A DNA stretch of 5,115 nucleotides from CALELF01 sp045617925 (GTDB taxonomy: Bacteria > Synergistota > Synergistia > Synergistales > Synergistaceae), in the NCBI GenBank assembly GCA_045617925.1, contig JAZLJR010000038.1, positions 1 through 5,115 on the forward strand. The letters run 5' to 3'. Under the pieces are notes generated by a model that did no database searches, was not told the DNA's origin, and saw only the letters and a program-made list of their open reading frames with translations. The translations under genes and the position numbers were made by a program. Of this stretch, positions 1 through 5,115 are shown piece by piece (the stretch's first letter is position 1; every line of letters begins with the position of its first letter).

Positions 1-422
1 TATTGGTAAAAAGTACAAATCATATTATAGTTATTGAAAACAAAATTAAATCAAGTATTAACGGAATAGATGAAAAGCATAATATAGGGAGTAAATTGGT
101 GCAAACGCAACTATCTAAATATTATAAATATATACAAAAAACGTATCCGAATAAAGAAAAAAAATATTTTATTTTTGCACCTAATTATAATCATTTAAAA
201 CTTGACAGCTATGAGTGCGGTGAAAATTATCAATTAATTGAATATAAAGAGATATATGATTTTTTTGAAAAAAATAAAAATTTATACAAGAATATTAAAT
301 ATTTTTCAGAATTTCTTTTTGCATTAGAAAAACATACCAAACCTATTGATAATAATCACGAAGAAATTATGTATAGGAGATTTTGTCTTGCCATTAAAAG
401 AAGTAAATCTAAAAAATCTTAG
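1..422 (+). CDS. PD-(D/E)XK nuclease-like protein, C-terminal part (gene runs in from upstream)
   Basis: This is the 3' end of a gene whose start lies outside the window. The frame is open from the left edge, and the TTG at position 3 is probably an internal codon. Counting from that TTG, a hydrophobic strand leads into IENKI (residues 11-15), where E12 and K14 fit the E-x-K half of a PD-(D/E)XK active site. The motif QLSKYYKYI follows (36-44), then a second strand YFIFAP (55-60). This order resembles the PDDEXK_4 (PF14281-like) family, often found in phage, restriction or defence contexts. The upstream catalytic aspartate would lie in the missing part. The protein ends in a basic tail (KRSKSKKS). 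The gene is about 22% GC by hand count, against about 43% for the operon that follows, which suggests a separate, possibly acquired origin. The family is inferred from motifs only, and substrate and function are unknown. No clear terminator follows the stop. Confidence 0.6.
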   Translation, partial: LVKSTNHIIVIENKIKSSINGIDEKHNIGSKLVQTQLSKYYKYIQKTYPNKEKKYFIFAPNYNHLKLDSYECGENYQLIEYKEIYDFFEKNKNLYKNIKYFSEFLFALEKHTKPIDNNHEEIMYRRFCLAIKRSKSKKS

Positions 423-450
423 ATTATACCGAAAAATAATTACAAATTGC

Positions 451-478
451 TTGACAATTACAAGTATTTTTATAAAAT
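451..478 (+). promoter_or_regulatory. Sigma-70/SigA-type promoter of the thr operon
   Basis: A perfect -35 element TTGACA (451-456) is followed after 16 nt by TAAAAT (473-478), which matches the -10 consensus at five of six positions. Transcription would start near 484-486, just before the first paired bases of the T-box leader. That agreement supports the call. The spacer is AT-rich and ends in a T run. The -35 box sits inside a short inverted repeat, AATTG (445-449) and CAATT (455-459), and is flanked by two copies of AATTACAA (438-445 and 456-463). These may be chance in such AT-rich DNA. Confidence 0.75.
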
Positions 479-484
479 AAAGCA

Positions 485-737
485 CATTAAACGCGATGAT
501 GAGGAGAGTAGTTTGCAAAGCGCATCTGACAGAGAGAGTGAACGTGGCTGAAATTCACTTATTTGTGTTGCAAATGAAGACCACCTACGGAGCGGTTGCA
601 CGAAAGACCTTGTGTCATTAAGGCAAACGGTTGACCCCGTTAAAAGTCATAAAGGCTCGCAATAGTTGCGAGTGAAGCGAAAGTGGAACAGCGAATTCAA
701 AATCGCCTCTCGCAAATTTGCAAGAGGTGTTTTTTTT
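485..737 (+). promoter_or_regulatory. T-box riboswitch leader, threonine (ACC) specifier
   Basis: This is a tRNA-sensing leader controlling thrC-thrB-lysC-asd; uncharged tRNA-Thr should favour antitermination. Stem I: AGTA (507-510) and GAA (576-578) match the loop E part of the specifier loop. TTTGCAA (512-518) pairs with TTGCAAA (568-574). An AGAGAGA bulge (531-537) and the apical hairpin GTGAA/TTCAC (538-542/554-558) with loop CGTGGCTGAAA follow. The specifier is ACC (580-582), set in GAAG-ACC-ACCTACGGAGC like other T-boxes. Stem II is CCTT/AAGG (608-611/620-623). Stem IIA/B is a pseudoknot: AACGG/CCGTT (626-630/637-641), with loop bases TGAC (632-635) pairing to GTCA (646-649). Stem III is CTCGCAA/TTGCGAG (656-662/666-672). 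The T-box core is GCGAAAGTGGAACAGCGA (677-694). In the antiterminator, 677-683 pair with 707-713 (one mismatch), and GCGA (691-694) pairs with TCGC (703-706). The TGGA in the bulge would contact the tRNA acceptor end. Pairings were read by eye; the class is very likely. Confidence 0.93.
704..737 (+). terminator. Intrinsic terminator of the T-box leader
   Basis: CCTCT (706-710) pairs with AGAGG (723-727), extended outward by C704-G729 and a G-T pair (705/728). Inward, after one mismatch, GCA (712-714) pairs with TGC (719-721) around the loop AATT. Eight T residues follow (730-737). The 5' arm of this hairpin is the same stretch (703-713) needed by the antiterminator, so the two folds exclude each other. 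That is the expected T-box on/off switch. Confidence 0.9.
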
Positions 738-783
738 GTATTTATATCCTTGTAATAAATTTTATGAATAGGAGAAGATAGAA

Positions 784-1824
784 ATGGGCGTTATCAAAAA
801 CTATGGGCATTTATTGCCAGTAACAGAAAAAACTCCACAAATTACCTTGGAGGAGGGAAGCACTCCATTAGTTTACTATCCTGCCATAAGCCGTGATCTT
901 GGTATAAACCTCTATGGCAAGTTGGAAATGTGTAACCCAACTGGTTCATTTAAGGATAGAGGTATGGTGCTTGCCGTTGCAAAGGCACTTGAAGAGGGAG
1001 CAAAAGCTTTAATTTGTGCTTCAACAGGCAATACATCAGCATCTGCAGCAGCATTTGCAGCTACGGCAGGAGTTCCCTGCTTTGTTTTGCTTCCTGCTGG
1101 GCACGTTGCAATGGGAAAACTTGCACAGGCACTTATGTATGGTGCAAAGGTTATTGCAGTTCGTGGTAACTTTGACAAAGCACTTGAAATGGCTCGCAAG
1201 GCAGCAGAAAATGACGGTTACGCAATAGTTAATTCTGTCAACCCATACAGACTTTGGGGACAGAGAACAGGTGCTTTTGAAATAGTGGACAAACTTGGTG
1301 ATGCTCCAGATTGGCACGCTTTGCCAGTTGGAAATGCTGGTAACATCTCTGCATATTTTGCCGGCTTCTGTCAGTATAAAGAGCTCGGCAAGAGCACAAA
1401 AATTCCACGCATGATGGGCTTTCAGGCAGAAGGTGCAGCCCCACTTGTTACAAACAAACCATGCCCAAATCCAGAGACAGTGGCGACGGCAATTAGAATT
1501 GGTAACCCTGTGTCAGCTCACCTTGCAAAAGAAGCGGTTGAGAAAACGAATGGTGAATTTAACTCTGTAACTGATGAGGAAATTTTGGTAGCACAAAGGT
1601 ACCTTGCAAGCAAAGGTGGAATTTTTGCTGAACCTGCGTCATGTGCTCCACTAGCAGGACTTTGTAAGCTGAAAAAAGAGGGTCGTTTGCCAAGTGGCAT
1701 AACTGTTACAATGGTGCAGACAGGTAATGGATTAAAGGATCCTGACACAGCATTAAAACAAGTTGGAAAACCAATAGAGATTGGTGATACGTTAGAAGAA
1801 CTTTTAGCAGTAATGAGAGGCTAA
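784..1824 (+). CDS. thrC: Threonine synthase
   Basis: PLP-dependent enzyme that converts O-phospho-L-homoserine and water to L-threonine and phosphate, the last step of threonine synthesis, in the cytosol. The protein has 346 residues, close to the short Bacillus-type ThrC (about 350) and without the long N-terminal extension of the E. coli/yeast or plant types. It has the fold-type II PLP pattern: NPTGSFKDRGM (51-61) with K57 as the expected Schiff-base lysine, STGNTSASAA (80-89) around the cofactor/substrate site, the phosphate-binding loop GNAGN (183-187), and a C-terminal TGNGLKD motif. The start is ATG 784, preceded by GGAGA (771-775) with 8 nt spacing. It is the first gene after the T-box terminator, so its transcription depends on antitermination. 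Identification is by strong motif match. Confidence 0.95.
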   Translation: MGVIKNYGHLLPVTEKTPQITLEEGSTPLVYYPAISRDLGINLYGKLEMCNPTGSFKDRGMVLAVAKALEEGAKALICASTGNTSASAAAFAATAGVPCFVLLPAGHVAMGKLAQALMYGAKVIAVRGNFDKALEMARKAAENDGYAIVNSVNPYRLWGQRTGAFEIVDKLGDAPDWHALPVGNAGNISAYFAGFCQYKELGKSTKIPRMMGFQAEGAAPLVTNKPCPNPETVATAIRIGNPVSAHLAKEAVEKTNGEFNSVTDEEILVAQRYLASKGGIFAEPASCAPLAGLCKLKKEGRLPSGITVTMVQTGNGLKDPDTALKQVGKPIEIGDTLEELLAVMRG

Positions 1825-1833
1825 TGCCAAACA

Positions 1834-2793
1834 ATGGATAGTTTATTATCTATCAGAGTTCCAGCGACAAGTGCTAATCTTGGTTCTGGATTTGATGCCA
1901 TGGGCTTTGCCCTAGGTCTATATAATATTTTTAAGATAACGGAGCTTTTGCCCCAAGGTGAATACAAAATTGAAGCGAAGGGCGAAGGAGCAAAAGAGCT
2001 TACAGACCCCAAAAAAAATTTGGTCATTAGAGCATATGAAAAAACCTTGAAGAAATGGGGCATTACTGGTCCTGGTTTTATAATGTGGTGTCACAACATT
2101 ATTCCTCTTTGCCGTGGGCTGGGTAGTTCTTCAAGTGCGGTTGTGGCTGGTGTTCTTATTGCTAAATACCTCACGAGTCGCGATGTTACGGACGATGAGC
2201 TGATTACCATCATGACAGAAATTGAAGGACACCCTGACAATGTTGCTCCGTGCTTTAAGGGGGGCATGGTGGTGTCTTGTTGGGACAAGACACAATTGAG
2301 ATATGTAAAGCTTCCTGCCCTAACGAAAGAAATACTTTGTGTTGTAGCTGTTCCAGAGGAACGAGTTAGCACAAGCGATGCTAGGTCTGTTTTACCCGAA
2401 ACAGTTACATTTGAGGATGCTGTCTTTAATCTTGGCAGAGCAGCACTTTTGGCTTCTGCGTGGGCAACTGGCAAATGGGAGCATTTGAAGTGGGGAATGG
2501 AAGACAAACTTCATCAGCCATATAGAAACAAACTTTTTTCTGGTGGAGATGTTATCTTTGACAGAGTTAAGGAATTGCCTGAATGTTTGTCTGTTGCAAT
2601 TTCAGGTTCTGGTCCTTCTGTCATTGCTTTTGTTGAAGGCTCAACTGTCAGCCGTGTTGCAAATGCGATGTGCAAGACCTTTACAGAGCATGGAGTTCGT
2701 TCACAATTTTATGTCCTAGAGGGAACAGAGAATGGCGCTGAAGTTAAGGTTTCAAAAGAGTTACATAAAGCACTTCAAGGAATGGTGAAATAA
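1834..2793 (+). CDS. thrB: Homoserine kinase
   Basis: GHMP-family kinase that phosphorylates L-homoserine with ATP to O-phosphohomoserine, the substrate of the ThrC encoded just upstream. The protein has 319 residues, typical for the family. GHMP motif 1 is VPATSANLGSGFDAMGFAL (9-27). The phosphate loop is P91 through GLGSSSSA (95-102). EGHPDNVAP (131-139) is a conserved homoserine kinase segment, STSDAR (179-184) is a likely substrate-binding segment, and motif 3 is SGSGPSV (257-263). The start codon lies 9 nt after the thrC stop. The only purine-rich site, GAGAGG (1815-1820), is 13 nt away, which is long, so translation may be coupled to thrC. An out-of-frame ATG at 1824 is discussed under findings. 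Confidence 0.95.
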   Translation: MDSLLSIRVPATSANLGSGFDAMGFALGLYNIFKITELLPQGEYKIEAKGEGAKELTDPKKNLVIRAYEKTLKKWGITGPGFIMWCHNIIPLCRGLGSSSSAVVAGVLIAKYLTSRDVTDDELITIMTEIEGHPDNVAPCFKGGMVVSCWDKTQLRYVKLPALTKEILCVVAVPEERVSTSDARSVLPETVTFEDAVFNLGRAALLASAWATGKWEHLKWGMEDKLHQPYRNKLFSGGDVIFDRVKELPECLSVAISGSGPSVIAFVEGSTVSRVANAMCKTFTEHGVRSQFYVLEGTENGAEVKVSKELHKALQGMVK

Positions 2794-2794
2794 A

Positions 2795-4021
2795 ATGGAG
2801 TGGAAAGATAGACCTATTACAGTATTAAAATTTGGTGGCACTTCTGTTGCAAGCCCTGAAAGAATGAGGCATGTAGCAGGGATAATTGACCGCATCAGAA
2901 ACGAAGGCTACCGAGTTGCAATTGTTGCTTCTGCTATGGGTAACACAACAGATGACCTTATCGCTATTGCGGAAAGTGTTTCCATGACACGAGATGGCAG
3001 AGAAATGGATCAGCTACTTGCCACCGGTGAGCAACAAGCCTGCGCACTTTTGGCACTGACATTGCAACAGTTTGGCATTCCTGCCCAGTCTTTTACCGCA
3101 GCACAAGCTGGAATATATGCCAAGGGTTTCCCTATGGAGGGGCGTATTTACAAAATAGAGCCAGAATATGTCATAAAGGCTCTTGATGAAGGAAAGGTTG
3201 CAGTCATTACGGGCTTCCAAGCTGTAACAGATTTAGGAGACGTCATAACACTTGGCAGAGGAGGCTCTGACCTTTCATGTGTGGCACTTGCTGCAGCTAT
3301 GGGGGCAAAGTCTTGTCAATTACTAAAAGATGTTACAGGGCTTTTGACGGCAGATCCAAGAGTGGTGGAACACCCTGTCAAGTTGAAGCAGATTGGGTTT
3401 GACGAAGCTATGGAAATGTCCGTTCAAGGAGCTGGTGTAATTCAGGCTCGTAGTGTTGAAATGGCAGCGAGGTATAAATTACCAATATATGTAGCATCAA
3501 GTTTTGTTGAAGAGGAGGGGACATGGATTATGTCAGAAGCAGTTAGTGAAGGACTTGTGATAAAAGCAGTAGTGCAAGATACATCAATAGCAAAGGTTGT
3601 GTTGCTTGGTGTGCCAGATACGCCAGGTGTGGCAGCAAGACTATTTGCTAATTTAGCAGACGAGGGCGTAAGCTCGGAGATGATAATTCAAAACAACATG
3701 AGAGGCGGTGTCAATGACATTGGCTTCTTGGTGAAGAATCAGAGTTTGGAATCTGCAATAAAGGTTTGCCGCAAGCTCTGTGACGAGGTTGGAGCACAAG
3801 GCGTTTCCTTTGACACAGAGGTTGCTCGTGTTTCAATCATAGGTGCTGGTATTGCAAATCATCCAGAAATTCCTTCAAAAATGTTCAAAATTCTTGCAGA
3901 AGCTGGCATAAATATTGAGATGATAGCATCCACTTCTCTTGCATTGACTTGTGTTGTCGCAACGCAAAATGTTGACGATGCAGTGCGCACATTGCACAAG
4001 AATTTTATAGAAGAAGTATAA
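2795..4021 (+). CDS. lysC: Aspartokinase (aspartate kinase, alpha subunit)
   Basis: Phosphorylates L-aspartate to 4-phospho-L-aspartate with ATP, the committed step of the aspartate pathway (threonine, methionine, lysine, diaminopimelate). The protein has 408 residues, a monofunctional aspartokinase with no homoserine dehydrogenase domain. The amino-acid kinase domain covers about 8-235, with KFGGTSV (12-18), NTTDDL (50-55), GRGGSD (154-159) and DVTGLLTADPR (179-189). Two C-terminal ACT regulatory domains follow at about 265-335 and 345-405, so feedback inhibition by lysine and/or threonine is expected; which one cannot be read from sequence. It starts one base after the thrB stop. AAGGA (2777-2781) lies 13 nt upstream inside thrB, so coupled translation is likely. 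The symbol follows the Bacillus aspartokinase II naming; a paralogue name is possible. Confidence 0.94.
   Translation: MEWKDRPITVLKFGGTSVASPERMRHVAGIIDRIRNEGYRVAIVASAMGNTTDDLIAIAESVSMTRDGREMDQLLATGEQQACALLALTLQQFGIPAQSFTAAQAGIYAKGFPMEGRIYKIEPEYVIKALDEGKVAVITGFQAVTDLGDVITLGRGGSDLSCVALAAAMGAKSCQLLKDVTGLLTADPRVVEHPVKLKQIGFDEAMEMSVQGAGVIQARSVEMAARYKLPIYVASSFVEEEGTWIMSEAVSEGLVIKAVVQDTSIAKVVLLGVPDTPGVAARLFANLADEGVSSEMIIQNNMRGGVNDIGFLVKNQSLESAIKVCRKLCDEVGAQGVSFDTEVARVSIIGAGIANHPEIPSKMFKILAEAGINIEMIASTSLALTCVVATQNVDDAVRTLHKNFIEEV
3512..3532 (+). promoter_or_regulatory. Internal Shine-Dalgarno and start codon within lysC
   Basis: AGGAGGGG (3513-3520) lies inside the lysC reading frame, followed by an in-frame ATG at 3530-3532 (Met246 of the long protein). 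The AGGAGG core is 11 nt from the ATG. The match to the 16S rRNA tail is better than the one in front of the full-length lysC start. An out-of-frame ATG at 3523 lies between them. Position and architecture agree with the internal start known for Bacillus subtilis aspartokinase II. Confidence 0.6.
3530..4021 (+). CDS. lysC: Aspartokinase beta subunit (internal start, in frame within lysC)
   Basis: This is a probable second product of lysC: residues 246-408 (163 residues), starting at the in-frame ATG after AGGAGGGG. It would consist of just the two ACT domains. In Bacillus subtilis aspartokinase II and in Corynebacterium, such a beta chain is made from an internal start and assembles with the full-length alpha chain into an alpha2beta2 enzyme that carries the effector sites. 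From memory, the Bacillus enzyme uses the same codon number and total length. Here the internal start is inferred from the site and the family, not shown. The purines could instead simply encode the Glu-Glu-Glu-Gly stretch (239-242). Confidence 0.55.
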   Translation: MSEAVSEGLVIKAVVQDTSIAKVVLLGVPDTPGVAARLFANLADEGVSSEMIIQNNMRGGVNDIGFLVKNQSLESAIKVCRKLCDEVGAQGVSFDTEVARVSIIGAGIANHPEIPSKMFKILAEAGINIEMIASTSLALTCVVATQNVDDAVRTLHKNFIEEV

Positions 4022-4032
4022 CAAGCACATAG

Positions 4033-4049
4033 AAGGAGATAAAAAAATG
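4033..4049 (+). promoter_or_regulatory. Strong ribosome binding site of asd
   Basis: AAGGAGA (4033-4039) is a near-perfect Shine-Dalgarno sequence, 7 nt before ATG 4047. The spacer after it is a run of A. It is the best-placed site in the operon and fixes the asd start. It suggests that asd is translated independently of lysC, unlike the two upstream junctions. Confidence 0.85.
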
Positions 4050-5060
4050 TCAAAACCAAATGCAAAGAAAGTTGCGGTTCTTGGTGCTACTGGTCTTGTT
4101 GGCACAGAGATGTTAAAGGCACTTGAGCATTATGATTTTCCAGTGTCTGAATTGATTGCCCTTGCAAGCCCACGCAGTGCTGGCAAAAAGTTGAAATTTA
4201 AGGGTGAAGAAATAGAAGTCAAGGCAGTTGCAGAGGAGCATTTCAAAGGAGTAGATATTGCACTCTTTTCTGCTGGTGGTTCAACGTCAAAAACATGGGC
4301 ACCTATTGCAGCATCACAGGGAGCACTAGTTATTGATAACAGCTCCGCATGGAGAATGGATCCAGATGTTCCTTTAATTGTTCCAGAAGTCAATGCAGCC
4401 GATATTTCCTATGCAAATAAGAAAAATATTATTGCAAATCCAAATTGCTCAACAATAATTGCAAACACTGTGCTTTTCCCATTACACTTGGCAGCTGGAT
4501 TAAAATATATCAATGTCAGCACATATCAGTCTGTTGCTGGCACCGGAATTAAAGCAATTACTTCTTTAAGAGATGGGAGTGTTGCCTACCTAAACGGTCA
4601 GGAGTATAAGGACGAGGTCTATCCTCATAATATTGCTTTTAACCTCTTGCCACACATTGGTGCTTTTGATGACGAGGGAATATCAGAAGAAGAGTGGAAA
4701 ATGGTAAATGAAAGCAGAAAAATTATGCACATTCCAAATCTTCAAGTATCTGGCATAACTGTCCGTGTGCCAATTTTCCGTTGTCACGGTGAATCTATAA
4801 CGGCACAATTTGACAAGCCTTTGACACCAGAAGAAGCAAAAGAAATTTTGAGTCATGCACCAAGCGTTAAATTAGTGGATGATCCAAAGAACAATGTTTA
4901 TCCATTACCATCAGACGTAATTGGAACATACGAAGTGAATGTTGGTCGTATTCGTCGTGATACTGGCCTTGAAAATGCTCTTGCAATGTGGGTAGTTGGT
5001 GACAATACATTAAAAGGTGCAGCACAGAACGCTGTGCAAATTGCACTTTTGACATTATAA
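4047..5060 (+). CDS. asd: Aspartate-semialdehyde dehydrogenase
   Basis: Reduces 4-phospho-L-aspartate with NADPH to L-aspartate 4-semialdehyde, releasing phosphate. This is the step after aspartokinase and the branch point to lysine/diaminopimelate and homoserine. The protein has 337 residues, within the usual range. The N-terminal Rossmann motif is GATGLVG (13-19). SSAWRMD (99-105) has R103 as a likely phosphate contact. NPNCSTI (131-137) holds the nucleophile C134, and YQSVAGTG (160-167) holds Q161. RVPIFRCHGES (240-250) has R240 as a likely substrate-carboxylate contact and H247 as the general base. All expected catalytic residues are present. It lies 25 nt after lysC with its own strong ribosome binding site. 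The stop TAA (5058-5060) overlaps a possible following start by one base. Confidence 0.96.
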   Translation: MSKPNAKKVAVLGATGLVGTEMLKALEHYDFPVSELIALASPRSAGKKLKFKGEEIEVKAVAEEHFKGVDIALFSAGGSTSKTWAPIAASQGALVIDNSSAWRMDPDVPLIVPEVNAADISYANKKNIIANPNCSTIIANTVLFPLHLAAGLKYINVSTYQSVAGTGIKAITSLRDGSVAYLNGQEYKDEVYPHNIAFNLLPHIGAFDDEGISEEEWKMVNESRKIMHIPNLQVSGITVRVPIFRCHGESITAQFDKPLTPEEAKEILSHAPSVKLVDDPKNNVYPLPSDVIGTYEVNVGRIRRDTGLENALAMWVVGDNTLKGAAQNAVQIALLTL

Positions 5061-5115
5061 TGGTGAAGTTTCTCAAGAGCTTTAAGCAAATTTTTAATCT
5101 AGAAACAGAAAAACA
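5060..5115 (+). CDS. Possible start of a further operon gene (truncated by window end)
   Basis: The last A of the asd stop begins an ATG (TAATG overlap at 5058-5062). The frame stays open to the window end: MVKFLKSFKQIFNLETEK plus two bases. One-base stop/start overlaps are common in coupled genes, and the operon shows no terminator here, so a fifth gene is plausible. Against it, no clear Shine-Dalgarno sequence is seen before the ATG, and 18 open codons can occur by chance. The peptide is basic and hydrophobic and matches nothing I recognise; it does not look like the start of homoserine dehydrogenase or DapA. Confidence 0.35.
   Translation, partial: MVKFLKSFKQIFNLETEK

Noticed and set aside
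3..5. TTG as a true start of the nuclease-like gene
   Set aside because: Starting here would leave the E-x-K motif only 11 residues from the N-terminus and remove the upstream part of the PD-(D/E)XK core. No ribosome site can be seen because the window begins two bases earlier, so truncation is more likely.
324..518. 64-codon minus-strand frame covering the nuclease gene end and the thr promoter
   Set aside because: It overlaps the promoter and the T-box start, lies in very AT-rich DNA and shows no recognisable motif; its hydrophobic residues come from A-rich codons read backwards.
579..581. GAC (aspartate) as the T-box specifier
   Set aside because: It shifts the specifier one base from the usual spacing to the GAGC element and fits the thrC-thrB context less well than ACC.
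764..781. Mini-frame ATG AAT AGG AGA AGA TAG overlapping the thrC ribosome site
   Set aside because: Five codons with no ribosome site of its own; the AGG AGA triplets are simply the thrC Shine-Dalgarno. The T-box already explains the regulation, so a leader peptide is not needed.
912..1199. 95-codon open frame on the minus strand inside thrC
   Set aside because: It is antisense to the PLP-binding region of threonine synthase; its Ala/Ser-rich composition mirrors the opposite strand and no start signals are evident.
2091..2507. 138-codon open frame on the minus strand inside thrB
   Set aside because: It lies fully antisense to a gene with strong GHMP-kinase motifs, has no promoter or ribosome site I can see, and its protein shows only low-complexity Ser/Thr/Ala content expected of a shadow frame.
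5022..5037. Perfect 6-bp hairpin GCACAG-AACG-CTGTGC near the asd end
   Set aside because: It lies inside the coding sequence, encodes normal C-terminal residues and is not followed by a T run, so it is not a convincing terminator.

Overview
The window looks like chromosomal DNA of a low-to-moderate GC Firmicute (Bacillota). The evidence is a complete T-box leader, strong AAGGAGA-type ribosome binding sites, a short (about 346-residue) threonine synthase, and a 408-residue aspartokinase with an internal start like that of Bacillus aspartokinase II. The exact lineage cannot be fixed from the sequence; a Clostridia or Negativicutes member is my guess.

Layout, all genes on the + strand. Positions 1-422 hold the 3' part of a very AT-rich gene (about 22% GC by hand count) for a PD-(D/E)XK nuclease-like protein, which looks like accessory DNA. 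Positions 423-783 hold no protein gene. They contain a good sigma-70 type promoter (451-478) and a full T-box riboswitch (about 485-737) whose specifier codon reads ACC (threonine). The T-box ends in an intrinsic terminator (704-737), and a short 5' UTR carries the thrC ribosome binding site. Positions 784-5060 are a tight operon of about 43% GC (four sampled lines of thrC): thrC, thrB, lysC (aspartokinase) and asd, with gaps of 9, 1 and 25 nt. An open frame overlapping the asd stop by one base (5060 onward) may be the start of a fifth gene.

How the parts work together: LysC phosphorylates aspartate, and Asd reduces aspartyl phosphate to aspartate semialdehyde. Homoserine dehydrogenase (not in the window) would make homoserine, ThrB phosphorylates it, and ThrC converts phosphohomoserine to threonine. 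The T-box should let transcription through when uncharged tRNA-Thr accumulates. Threonine shortage would therefore raise both the threonine-specific branch and the first two trunk steps shared with lysine, diaminopimelate and methionine synthesis.

I see no clearly undescribed system here. The points most worth a second look are the threonine T-box controlling the shared aspartate trunk without hom, the internal start in lysC with a consensus Shine-Dalgarno sequence, and the sharp compositional boundary at the nuclease-like gene.
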